Shown here piece after piece: positions 12,312-21,893 of a DNA stretch of 64,000 bases. The stretch spans positions 29,317,321 to 29,381,320 of the forward strand of contig NC_133115.1 in the NCBI RefSeq assembly GCF_022965805.1, read 5' to 3'. Within the stretch, counting starts at the first letter, position 1. Every line of letters starts with the position of its first letter. The stretch comes from Primulina eburnea. Its lineage: Eukaryota > Streptophyta > Magnoliopsida > Lamiales > Gesneriaceae. Made by a program: the position numbers and the translations under genes. Below the pieces are notes generated by a model. The model saw only the letters and a list, made by a program, of their open reading frames with translations, had not been told where the DNA came from and did no database searches.

Positions 12312-12455
12312 TATAATACCATCTCATATCAATTTTATTAGACGAAAAACTTATTTTAGCTAGTCCATGAAAAAATATTGTTTTTTATGCTAAAAGTATA
12401 ATTTTAACTACAAATATGGACCGAGTCGACTTGTTTCAAGACCGTCACAAAAAAA
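12312..12455. mobile_element. Degenerate 182-bp-family MITE relative
   Basis: It has the internal TCCATGAAAAAATATT and TTTATGCTAAAAGTAT blocks, but the terminal palindromes are eroded. Partner copy at about 17780-17935. Confidence 0.45.
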
Positions 12456-12889
12456 AAATATTTTTATAAATTATATATTTGTATTAATAGGACTGATTTA
12501 AATTATAGCACCATTACACGTATATACATCATTGATCCTGTATAAGAAACGGTTTTTGGAAGCTTTTATTTATAAAAACCAACTAATTAAATTCAAGATT
12601 AATTGAAACCAACATATGCTTCTGCTTATTTTTCTTTTTATTAAAACAACTAAACAATGCATTTATTTAGGAATCAGATAATTACAAATGTTCTTATCTC
12701 TATACTTTCTTGAATTTAATCTTACACATAAATATATGAAACAGGCCTGAAAGGTGTCATATGATCAAATCAAAATCGCTTTCTCAGAAAAAATAATATG
12801 TAGATTCAATATTCAAACTAGAACAAGAATCATGAAAATTTTACATCCAAAGAAAAATAAGATAACAAGATTTATGATACCGTCGGTTC

Positions 12890-13110
12890 TTGTTCGTTGC
12901 TTGAACTGAGACCACTCAGTCTTTGCATATATAGAAGAAAACAGGAAGTAGAGGCGGCTCGTGGATTCAACATTCCTTAATCAACAGCGCCCACTGATGC
13001 TTCTCGAGCTTCCCCCACTATTGATTTCTTATTCTTCCACAAGAAACGTTGATTCTTTATTCGTTGAAATCAGTATAAATAGATTTTTCTTTTATATACA
13101 CACACACACA
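12890..13110 (-). other. Repeated small-ORF block alpha, left-arm copy
   Basis: On the - strand a TATA-like TATTTATA is followed by an open frame reading WKNKKSIVGEAR. The same block recurs in the loop at 15290-15540 and at about 17110-17350 and 33310-33545. No ATG starts this frame, so it may be a relic or an internal exon. Function unknown. A short CA run lies at 13098-13116. Confidence 0.35.
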
Positions 13111-13401
13111 CACACTAGCAAGAAAAGCTTCAAGAACTTGCGAACAATTTCAACGTATAAGAGACGATTTTTAAAGATTTTGTTCGTCAATAAAAACTAA
13201 ATTTAAGAATTTAAACCAACATGATATGCCTCATTATACAGAGCTCTAATGGTTAAAATATATAAACACAAAATAAAAACGCATATAAATTGAGTGCGCC
13301 TCATGAAAGCTAGCTAGAAGTGACTATCTTGCAAGAACATGTACGAGAAACAATCTTGCCACAAAACAAACAGGAACAATGAAATTATTTTTACATCTAA
13401 G

Positions 13402-13656
13402 TTAAAGAAAATTTACAAGAATCCACAATACCTGTTTCTTGATTTGTCGACCGATCAATCTCGCATATATTTGTGTATATATATATTGGATGAAAACAGG
13501 AAGTGGTGACCACCAACAGCAGCGAGCAATGGATTCAGCGTTTCGTAATCCGACAATTGCTGCTATGGATTCACCTAGCATATCTTGATCCTTTGCTGCG
13601 GCTGTTGCGGCCGCCACCACTGCTTTCTTATTCTTCCATTCTTGATTTAAATCCAA
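13402..13656 (-). CDS. Small hypothetical ORF, repeated block beta
   Basis: 84 codons, containing EWKNKKAVVAAATAAAKDQD near the N-terminus. It resembles the WKNKK/WKTKK start of block alpha, so alpha and beta look like diverged copies of one small gene. The copies in the right arm (about 16590 and 32760) carry stops in this frame. I recognise no family. It may be a decayed short gene that spread with the segmental duplication. Confidence 0.3.
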   Translation of the reverse strand: MDLNQEWKNKKAVVAAATAAAKDQDMLGESIAAIVGLRNAESIARCCWWSPLPVFIQYIYTQIYARLIGRQIKKQVLWILVNFL

Positions 13657-13739
13657 ACGAAAGGAAATTGTGTATTCCTACGAGGGGTTATCGATCGAAG
13701 GAGAATATATAATAGGCGACGATGAATGGTAAAGAGTTT

Positions 13740-14180
13740 AATACATATTGCAATATGGAGAGCCTAATATTCAAGCTACATTATCTAAAATTTTAAAATA
13801 AAATAAAAAAATTAAGCAAAAAAATCGTTCCAAATATTTAGGGGATTTTTCTTTTCAAATATTTATTAGTGTTTCTGTCAAGTAATTGATTATAATCAAA
13901 ATTTTAACAAATAAATAAACTATAATAAAATCTTTATAAATTAATACTTGGTATTATTAATAATAACTTCTTTAAAATAATATTTTTATCTCATTCACGA
14001 CTTAAGCCAATTTTGTAAATTAATAATTTCGATGAATTCATAAGACAATAATTTTTCGGAAGACTTGTGAATAAATTTTTGATCCCTTCAAAAATATTAA
14101 TATGACAAAAGGACGACGGATTCGGATATTTTCTCAAACCAAAATTATTATTATTTATTATTATTAGTGATAATATTAAT

Positions 14181-14220
<40 letters not shown>

Positions 14221-14640
14221 TTTTAAAAAATAATAATATTTTTATATTATTGATACTAATAATATTATTATTTTATTATTAATATTATTTTGGGGCGGGT
14301 TCAGGGATGGGGATAGTAATCCCATACCCGCCCCGAACTACATCGGAAATTTAAAAAAATCCTCGAACCCGAACCCAAAACCGAAAAAATCGGGGATCCT
14401 CATCCCTGTTTCGGGTTTCTCCATAGGAGCTCCAAACCCGTAGGGAAAGTTGACATCCTTATTTCAGACGTCAATATCATAAATTAATAATTTTCTAAAT
14501 TTATAAAAATAAATAAAACAATTTGGTAAATAACTCTATTGTTGTTTGTTTTTTTTTAAAAAAAATAAATCTGGTAAGATTTTATCTCTAATATTTCTCA
14601 TTGCATCCAAAAGCTCCGGTGTCGTGCTCTCAAACAACAA
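13740..14640. other. Intergenic, AT-rich, with hAT-like relic
   Basis: Up to about 14110 this is the diverged inner end of the left arm. 14184-14220 is an AAT microsatellite. 14285-14460 holds GC-rich GGGCGGGTTCAGGG and ATCGGGGATCCTCATCCC inverted blocks ending in GTTGACATCC, typical of small hAT-like relics. No gene seen. Confidence 0.4.
14184..14220. repeat. (AAT)n microsatellite
   Basis: About 12 AAT units, set in a longer AT-rich stretch. Confidence 0.9.
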
Positions 14641-14649
14641 TCAAATATA

Positions 14650-14775
14650 ATGATGAGTTGTTGCCACAAGTGTGTTCTTTCTTGAAATTGATTCCAGAGA
14701 TAACCGTACTAACATTATGATGCGAATTTTATTTGATTAGGCTATATAAATAATAATATTTAATTATTTAAAATA
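14650..14775 (+). repeat. MITE-free copy of the 9530-9860 flanks
   Basis: Matches the sequence on both sides of the MITE at 9578-9758 (GAGTTGTTGCCACAAGTGTG, then GAAATTGATTCCAGAGA) with nothing between. It is an empty-site paralogue. Confidence 0.8.
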
Positions 14776-14809
14776 ATTAAATATTTGAGTAATCTCAACT
14801 CCAAGATTT

Positions 14810-15079
14810 GTGTGGATTTCAACAAACGTATTCAAGAAAACCATTCATACCGCAATCCTCGCCGCTGGTGGACTCATCGTCATCTTCCCGAACGTACTCA
14901 TCTTCGTGGTGATGAGACGAACTTCTCCGATTTCTCCTCTTCCAAACGAACGTCGGTTGTTTGTTAGGTTGGAAAAAGATACCATACTCAGCCATTTGAT
15001 TTTAACTAAATTCAAGAATTTAAACTTCGATTGTTTATTTTTATTTTTAGTGAAACAACTAAACAATGAATTTATTTAG
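14810..15079 (+). CDS. Hypothetical small membrane-type ORF
   Basis: 89 codons. Residues 12-36 (IHTAILAAGGLIVIF, then PNVLIFVVM) could form a membrane helix, followed by a basic segment RRTSPISPLPNERRL. GC content is higher here than in the flanks, which suggests a gene fragment. The last 30 residues fall in DNA shared with the alpha block flanks and are probably not coding. Family unknown. It lies in the loop between the inverted arms and has no visible second copy. Confidence 0.3.
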   Translation: MWISTNVFKKTIHTAILAAGGLIVIFPNVLIFVVMRRTSPISPLPNERRLFVRLEKDTILSHLILTKFKNLNFDCLFLFLVKQLNNEFI

Positions 15080-15300
15080 GAATCGAAATTAAAATTTTAT
15101 TGAAACGTACGTAGGAACATGAAGTTTCTTGAATTCAACACATAAAAATTTTCCAAACAAAAATTAACTTGCAGATTCAATATTGATGAATATATCAAGA
15201 TAATGAACATCAATTCAAGAACACAAATTATGGAGAAAGAGCACATGATCAAGCAACTATAATAACGAAAACTTTACATAAAAAAAATGAGTACCAAGAT

Positions 15301-15492
15301 TTAAGATACCATCTTTTTTGTTTTTCGATTGATCTGAGAGCACTCAGTCTTGCATATATAGAAGAAAACAGGCAGTAGAGGCGGCTCAGGCAGCAGCAGT
15401 GGATTCACCGTTCCTTGATCAGATTGACCGGCCGATGCGTCCACTGCTGCCGCTCGAGCCTCCCCCACTACTGATTTCTTAGTCTTCCACAA
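15301..15492 (-). CDS. Small hypothetical ORF, loop copy of block alpha
   Basis: 63 codons, opening TTG-TGG and reading WKTKKSVVGEARAAAVDASA. It is the only alpha copy whose frame continues well past the point where the other copies stop. There is no ATG, so a start or an upstream exon is missing. Closest relatives in the window are 12890-13110 and 17110-17350. Function unknown. Confidence 0.3.
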   Translation of the reverse strand: MWKTKKSVVGEARAAAVDASAGQSDQGTVNPLLLPEPPLLPVFFYICKTECSQINRKTKKMVS

Positions 15493-15624
15493 GAAACGTT
15501 GGTTCTCTCTTCGTTGAAATCAGCATACATATATATACACAAAATATGAAGGACGTATTGGAATAGGAGTCGGTAGTTGGTTGTTTTGATTTTGACATGT
15601 TTAGTTCGGTTGGATTTGTGTAAA

Positions 15625-15628
<4 letters not shown>

Positions 15629-15704
<76 letters not shown>
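15629..15704. repeat. (AT)n microsatellite, about 38 units
   Basis: Uninterrupted alternating AT for about 75 bases. It is the longest in the window and creates a spurious Tyr-Ile ORF on the - strand. Confidence 0.95.
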
Positions 15705-15707
<3 letters not shown>

Positions 15708-15865
15708 ATTACTATTTTAAAGTAAAATATAGACTCAAACGATATATGACTAGATTGTTGGGAATTTAGATTTTTTTTTTTAAAAATTAATAGGGTAATA
15801 ACTTTGTTCATTTTCAAGCATAAGAATTAATCATATACATAAAGTAATATTTTAGTTTTCATCTT

Positions 15866-16048
15866 GCCAAAAACTTGTGTGAGACGGTCTCACGGGTCGT
15901 ATTTGTGAGACGGATCTCTAATTTGGGTCATCCATGAAAAAGTATTACTTTTTATGCTAAGAGTATTAATTTTTATTGTCAATATCGGTAGGGTTGATCT
16001 GTCTCACAGATTAAGATCCGCGAGACGGTCTCGCATGAGACCCACTCA
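15866..16048. mobile_element. 182-bp-family MITE copy
   Basis: GCCAAAAACTTGTGTGAGAC start and CATGAGACCCACTC end. It stands at the start of the direct repeat. Nearly identical to 32053-32235. Confidence 0.85.
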
Positions 16049-17858
16049 TATAATTAAGGGAAAATTTGGTCAAAAATATTTTGGTGTCCTTCTAATATGA
16101 TCAAGTATTATAATTAGTATAGAAGTATACATAGTATAGATGATAATGAAGGGATACAAAATTTATTCAGGGGTCTTCCGAAAAATCATTATCTTATCAT
16201 CAAATGATCGAAATTATTAATTTACCAAACTGACTAAAATCCTGAATGAGATAAAAAAATCCTGAATGAGATAAAAATATTATTTTAAAGAAGTTATTAT
16301 TAATAATACCAAATATTAATTTATAGAGAATTTATTATAGTATATTTGTTAAAACTTTGATTATAATCAATTACTTGACAGAAACACTAGTAAATATTTG
16401 AAAAGAAAAACCCCTAAATATTCGGCACTATTTCTTTTTATTTTAAAAAATTTATATAACGTATCTTGAAGATTAGGCTCTCCATAATGCAATATGTATT
16501 AGACCCTTGACCATTCATCGTCGCCTATTGTTCTCCTTCCATCGATGGCCCCTCATAAGAACACAAAAGTTCCTTTCGTTTGGATTTAAATCAAGAATTG
16601 AAGAATAAGAAAGCAGTGGTGGCGGCTGCAATAGGCCGCAGCAAAGGATCCAGATATGCTAGTTGAATCCATAGTAGCAATTGTCGGATTACGAGACGTT
16701 GAATCCTTTGCTGCTTCTGTTGCCGGTCACCACTTCCTGTTTTCTTCCTATATATATATATATATACATGCGAGAATGAATCAAGAAACAGGTACTGCGA
16801 ATTCTTGTAAATTTTCTTTAACTTAGATGTAAAAATAATTTCATTGTTCCCGTTTGTTTTGTGGCAAGATTGTTTCTCGTACATGTTCTTGCAAGATAGT
16901 CACTTCTAGCTTCCATGAGGCGCACTCAATTTATATGTGTTTTTATTTTGTGTTTATATATTTGAACCATTAGAGAACTGTCCTCTGTATAATGAGGCAT
17001 ATATGTTGGTTTAAATTCTTGAATTTAGTTTTTTTTTTTTTTTTACGAACAAAAACTTTGAAAATCGTCGTCTCTTATACGTTGAAATTGTTCGCAAGTT
17101 CTTGAAACTTTTCTTGCAAGTGTGTGTGTGTGTGTGTATAAAAGAAAAATCTATTTATACTGATTTCAACGAATAAAGAATCAACGTTTCTTGTGGAAGA
17201 ATAAGAAATCAATAGTGGGGGAAGCTCGAGCAGCATCAGTGGGCGCAGCTGATTAAGGAATGTTGAATCCACGAGCCGCCTCTACTTCCTGTTTTCTTTT
17301 ATATATGCAAAGACTGAGTGGTCTCAGTTCAAGCAACGAACAAGAACTGACGGTATTGTAAATCCTGGTGACTGGTACTATATTTTTCTCTGGATGTAAA
17401 ATATTCACGATTCTTGTTCTGGTTTGAATATTGAATATGCATGTTATTTTTTTCTGAGAAAGCAAGTTTGATTTGATAAGATGAAACCTTTCATGCTTGT
17501 TTCTTGTAATTATGTGTAAGATTAAATTCAAGAAAGTATAGAGATAAGAACATTTGTAATTATCTGATTCCTAAATAAATGTATTGTTTAGTTGTTTTAA
17601 TAAAAAGAAAAATAAGCAGAAGCATATGTTGGTTTCAATTAATCTTGAATTTAATTAGTTGGTTTTTATAAATAAAAGCTTCCAAAAATCGTTTCTTATA
17701 CAGGATCAATGATGTATATACGTGTAATGGTGCTATAATTTAAATCAGTCCTATAAATACAAATATATAATTTATAAAAATGTTTTTTTCTTGTGAAGGT
17801 CTTGAAACAAGTCGACTCGGTCCATATTTGTAGTTAAAATTATACTTTTAGCATAAAA
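15866..17858 (+). repeat. Direct repeat, first copy
   Basis: Nearly identical to 32053-34055 in the same orientation, including the MITE, both small-ORF blocks and a GT microsatellite. Similarity starts sharply at GCCAAAAACTTG and fades at about 17858/34055. Confidence 0.85.
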
Positions 17859-18062
17859 AACAATATTTTTTCATGGACTAGCTAGAATAAGTTTTTCGTC
17901 TAATAAAATTGATATGAGATGGTATTATAAGAGTTTTTTTTAATATATATAGTGTCGAAAATATTGACTTTTATTCCTTGAAAATTTTTATGTTTCTGTT
18001 GCATTATGTAAATTCACACATGTTTTTTTAGAGAAGGTTCCAAGGTGACCAATCATGGATAT

Positions 18063-18810
18063 TGTTAGAATTATTGCGCATTAATTGTCAGGAAATAAAT
18101 ATTAAAAACTTGTATGTCAGAATTAAGTGTTGTGGTCGGTGTTGTCAACACGGCACACAACACAGCAACGGAAATTGACTAATCAAAATTATAAACTGAG
18201 TAAAGTAACTAGAGACCAGGATTCAATTATGCACAAGTACTAATACTTGTGCGAAGCCTCAAGGCAACAAATTCACTGGAAAATTATGTAAATCGTTTAC
18301 ACAAAAACAGATACTAGTGAAAACAACGAAACATAAATTCCTTGACACGCCAAGGGATTAGATGACATCAAATGAAAACTTTTAACCCAAAAACTAGACG
18401 CTACAACCGAACATATGCTGAATACACTAGAACGGAAGTATCATTCCAGTCTGAGCGATTTCTCCCTTGATCTGCAACTCTTTCAAAAAAATCGTGACAC
18501 GATTTCTTCAAGACGATTTTTGTATCTCTCTCACTCTTCTCACCTCCGTCACTTTTGATTGGTGATGTTCGCATATTTATTTCTGCATCACGATCTTTCA
18601 CGATTCTCTCTATCTACAATCCAGGAAACAAGTGTGTTTAAAAAGGAATCAAACTCTTTTCAAGATATGGCCTATCATATAGATATTTTCCCTGATGCTA
18701 TAAATCATCCCATAAAATGAGTATCTATTTCTAAGGAAACAAATCATTTATGTTATCTAGAAATGCAAAAATAAAATCTCAATAAAATGTGGAATCAACA
18801 ATTCCTTTCA
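18063..18810 (-). repeat. 3' LTR of element B
   Basis: 748 bp, TG..CA on either strand (TGTTAG to CTTTCA as read on +). It holds the palindrome GTGTTGTCAACAC at 18139-18151. Followed on the + strand by the PPT complement. Confidence 0.95.
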
Positions 18811-18825
18811 ATCTCCCCCTTTTTT
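18811..18825 (-). other. Polypurine tract of element B
   Basis: Reads AAAAAAGGGGGAGAT on the - strand, immediately upstream of the 3' LTR. Confidence 0.9.
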
Positions 18826-18872
18826 GCATTTCTGGACAAAACTTCAGGACGGGATGATCCCTCAGTGCACAA

Positions 18873-19026
18873 CTCCCCCTCCATGTAACTCCCCCTAAAT
18901 TTGCCATGTGTTGTTAGTGAAAAACTTAGTCTGAAGAGAGACGTAGTCTGCCTTGTCAGTCGGTAGCTCCAGCAGTATCCTCATGGCCCCGACTATTATC
19001 ATCATCCCTGGATACTCCCCCTTTTT
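18873..19026 (-). other. Additional PPT-like runs
   Basis: AGGGGGAG recurs on the - strand at 18873-18880 and 18889-18896. A longer AAAAAGGGGGAGT lies at 19015-19026, inside the end of ORF3. Multiplied PPTs are a described Sirevirus trait. Confidence 0.7.
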
Positions 19027-20881
19027 GGATAGAATGCACGCCTTCCCTTAGTAACTGGTTGTAAGTAGCAATTTGTGTTTCAAAATAGGAGATGGTTTCA
19101 TTTGATTGTGAGATCAGCTGATTGGCAAGAACAATGGTGTCACGAGCCTGCTGAATCTGTTGAACACCGAAGGCGATTTGGCCATGGATAATAGAAGTTG
19201 GGAGCTGGACAAACCCTTCTGGTGTAGAGGAAGAGGAAAAAATGTTGCCAGCACTAGGACCAACATTAGTGTCCGCAACCATTGCAGGAGCAATCCCAGT
19301 GGCAAACGATCGGGTGGAAGGATCAGCAGTAGGATTTACCCCAGCGTCAGACCAGGGAAGATCGAGGACCCTAGTCCCTTTGAAATAAGCGGAGGCAATT
19401 TTCAAGGGTTCTCCGATTTCGATGAGAGGTTCATCCTCCGCTTTCACAAATCCCTGGGATTCAAGGATACCAAAAATTAGGGATGGATACGGGAGTGAGA
19501 CAGACCTCAACTGTCCTTCTGCAAACTGCATAACAGTGGAAAACACTAATTCCCCAAAGTTGAAATTCCGGCCCGTGCCGATGGTAAAGAGGGTGACAGC
19601 ATGAAGGCGGGTGACCACAGTAGTGTTTCTAGATGAGGTCCAGTTGCGTATTGCAGTTTTGTGTAGAACTGAGTAGAAGGATGTCAGTTTTGCTGCTGCT
19701 AGACGCTCTGGGAGATGTGGATACTGAGTGACCAAACCCCCGGTGATGACCGAAGTGATGTAGTCAATATGTGGAAGGTCATCCATATCATCGTTGGTAG
19801 GTGTATGATAGAAGTCATTGATATTGTGCGGAGAAAAATCATATATGACATCCCGAACAAAGACACGCCCGTACTTAATTGACCTCTTATCTCCAACACT
19901 GGTGGTCAGGTTGCAATAGAATTCAAGAACAGGTCGTCTAGCATAAGGCATTACAGAGTTCACTGTGGAACTTAGCCTGCGGATGTTGAGAAATGTGTTG
20001 AGATTGTACCTTCCATACGCCTCAAAATCAATGTTGCGTTCTTCAACAAAATTCCTGTTTGCATACAGGTACCATTGGCCCACAGCAGTCTCTGAATAGA
20101 ATTGAGGGGCGAAGGAAGTGGCCAGGTTATAGTCCTCGTCAACAGTGTTGTCAACACCCGGTGCAGCACCAGTGCCAACATGGTCAGCAGCTACCTCAGC
20201 GGCAACTGAATGACCAGAGTGCTCACCAGACTCTTGAAATTCAGACTCCATGACAGTGTCAGATGAGGAGGTATCAGAGGGTTCTGGTGGGGCTGCATCC
20301 TCATGAGGGACTGAAGCACGCTTGTTTTTTGCATCCCGTAAGTTGTTAAGGAAGTCAGCCAGGGATTGTTCGTCCTCTGAGGAGAAGCTGACTTCCGGGG
20401 ATCTGTCAGGTTGTGGAGCAGAGGATGTGGACGGAGCAGCGGATTTCTTCACACGAGCAAAACGCTTCCGATGTACCAACTCAAAAGTGTCATCATTCGA
20501 ATCATCTCCGGACGAAAAATCTGGGTCCAATGTGAAATATGTGGCCATCCGCGGTTTCTTGGGAGCATCAAAATTGGGACTATATCCTGCCTGCCTTTTA
20601 GATCGCCGGAGAACGGTGGTGTGCTGTGGCGGAAAGGCTCGTCTTAGTGCTTCGTAGTCGATTGGCATGCCTGGGTACCATGGATTTCCAGGTTCGCCTG
20701 GGGCAATTTCCTCAAGCGGGGCAGGCTGGGGAAGAACAGGCACAATTTGCAGAGGATTGGCAGTGGGATTCTCATGCGGTGGTGTTGGAGGTGGTGTTGA
20801 CTCCCGTCGGGGGACACTACGATTTGTCTCCATTTCACTGCGGATATCTTGTGGATCGAATTGATGATCTGCCAAAAGCAA
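18956..20881 (-). CDS. Third ORF of element B, putative plant transposon protein domain
   Basis: 641 codons. The N-terminal about 240 residues are Pro/Ser/Asp/Glu-rich and low-complexity, with a basic patch (RRSKRQAGYSP). The region of roughly 250-490 is globular, with VLEFYCNL, KYGRVFVRDVIYDFSP and INDFYHTP, matching the Pfam-type 'putative plant transposon protein' domain common in plant retroelements. The C-terminal part has heptad-like QQIQQARDTIVLANQLISQ. Its role is unknown. It sits where Sireviruses carry an env-like ORF, but I see no signal peptide or clear membrane helix. A second Met (METNRSVPRRES) at 20833 may be the true start, because a splice-acceptor-like TGCTTTTGGCAG overlaps the first ATG. 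The frame is intact. Confidence 0.8.
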   Translation of the reverse strand: MLLADHQFDPQDIRSEMETNRSVPRRESTPPPTPPHENPTANPLQIVPVLPQPAPLEEIAPGEPGNPWYPGMPIDYEALRRAFPPQHTTVLRRSKRQAGYSPNFDAPKKPRMATYFTLDPDFSSGDDSNDDTFELVHRKRFARVKKSAAPSTSSAPQPDRSPEVSFSSEDEQSLADFLNNLRDAKNKRASVPHEDAAPPEPSDTSSSDTVMESEFQESGEHSGHSVAAEVAADHVGTGAAPGVDNTVDEDYNLATSFAPQFYSETAVGQWYLYANRNFVEERNIDFEAYGRYNLNTFLNIRRLSSTVNSVMPYARRPVLEFYCNLTTSVGDKRSIKYGRVFVRDVIYDFSPHNINDFYHTPTNDDMDDLPHIDYITSVITGGLVTQYPHLPERLAAAKLTSFYSVLHKTAIRNWTSSRNTTVVTRLHAVTLFTIGTGRNFNFGELVFSTVMQFAEGQLRSVSLPYPSLIFGILESQGFVKAEDEPLIEIGEPLKIASAYFKGTRVLDLPWSDAGVNPTADPSTRSFATGIAPAMVADTNVGPSAGNIFSSSSTPEGFVQLPTSIIHGQIAFGVQQIQQARDTIVLANQLISQSNETISYFETQIATYNQLLREGVHSIQKGGVSRDDDNSRGHEDTAGATD

Positions 20882-21442
20882 GAAGAGGAGATTACAGTAT
20901 CGCTTTGTAGCAATAAGTACCCAGAGAAATATCGAAGAGCAGTGAGTGATCGTGAAGCACAGTGTCTAGAGAAATGTGATTAATACATGAGAAATCAAAT
21001 AACATGGTATTTAAACCCTAGCAGCAACGGTAACAATTTGAATCGAACGGACACAATAGTAACGGTAAAAAAAAAAAACCGGTTTACCCTGGGACAACGG
21101 TAACAATTTCACCAAGGATTCAAATTCAGAATGTAAAGGAACCACTGATGTCCCACTTCGATTTGTAACCCACAGAAGACAAGACATATCAAATCCTCAA
21201 AATCTTGGTTAAAAACAATTTAACAACCGTTATCTGTCAAATCTGATCTCCAGCTTATTTTGATGTCTTCACGAACCAACAAATAATATGCATGTCCTAA
21301 TGATGCCTTGGTAAGATGAATGTAACAAAATGTCAGGCAATGTACAAATGGTGCTATCTCTGAGCTTGGTGTTGGCAACACCGTTTGGCAACACCTCTGA
21401 GTTTAGTCACACTTCCACAAAACTTTCTTTTGATTCAGAAAT

Positions 21443-21583
21443 GGTAGCTCTCACTCTAGAAGAACGGTCTTCAATGGACTCCCCTAGGTAGCTTTTTCCA
21501 TTATTATTTAGAAGTGGTAGCTCCCACACTAGAAGAACAGTCTTCAATGGACTCTTCTAGGTAGCTTTTTCCATTTTCTTCTA
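21443..21583. repeat. Two-copy tandem repeat, 73-bp period
   Basis: GGTAGCTC..CTCTAGAAGAAC..TCTTCAATGGACTC..CTAGGTAGCTTTTTCCATT occurs twice, at 21443 and 21516, with a few substitutions. It lies in the noncoding spacer of element B. Confidence 0.85.
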
Positions 21584-21855
21584 AAAAATCTTTTTTTTTT
21601 CTTCTTATGCTTCACAAAATCCAAGTCACTTTTTCACATTGGACAAGATCACAATTTCAATGAACATCCTCAACTACTCGATGCCTTGGATTGAGCAGAA
21701 TATACTCCTCAACATTTGACTGGAAGCATGAATACTCAGAGGGTACCTTTCAGAAATTGCCTTCACTGTCCAGATTTTACACAATTAAAAAGAATGATTA
21801 TGATAATGCAGTATGCTCAGCATCTAAAAAAAGACATGCAAAAATGGTGTTGTCA

Positions 21856-21873
21856 CCGGTGTTGGCAACACCG
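21856..21873. repeat. Representative of a dispersed palindrome in element B
   Basis: CGGTGTTGGCAACACCG at its clearest. Related copies: 18139-18151 and 27173-27185 (LTRs), 20145-20158 (ORF3), 21368-21383 (spacer), 22554-22569 and 24472-24481 (pol), 25865-25876 (gag). Imperfect or half copies lie near 23662-23700, 25119-25146 and 25851-25890. Confidence 0.8.
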
Positions 21874-21893
21874 ACGACAATACGTGTGTGTGA

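Larger units (their letters stand above)
9365..14110. repeat. Left arm of large inverted duplication
   Basis: Matches the reverse complement of 16150-18062 joined to 27846-32046. Anchors read directly: 9365-9526 with 31869-32046, 10594-11285 with 30112-30796, 11286-12176 with 27846-28727, and 12176-14110 with 16150-18062. Arms are near-identical in the outer part and more diverged beyond about 13720. The left arm lacks about 1.4 kb present in the right arm (28728-30107), joined at about 11285. It holds the empty target site of element B near 12166-12186. Confidence 0.85.
20882..21893 (-). other. Spacer between pol and ORF3 of element B
   Basis: No ORF of note. On the - strand a TATA-like GGGTTTAAATACC near 21010 precedes ORF3 by about 130 bases. 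Palindromes lie at 21368-21383 and 21856-21873, and a 73-bp tandem duplication at 21443-21583. Confidence 0.5.

Noticed and set aside
15479..15817. 112-codon - strand ORF rich in Tyr-Ile
   Set aside because: Produced by the (AT)n microsatellite at 15629-15704.
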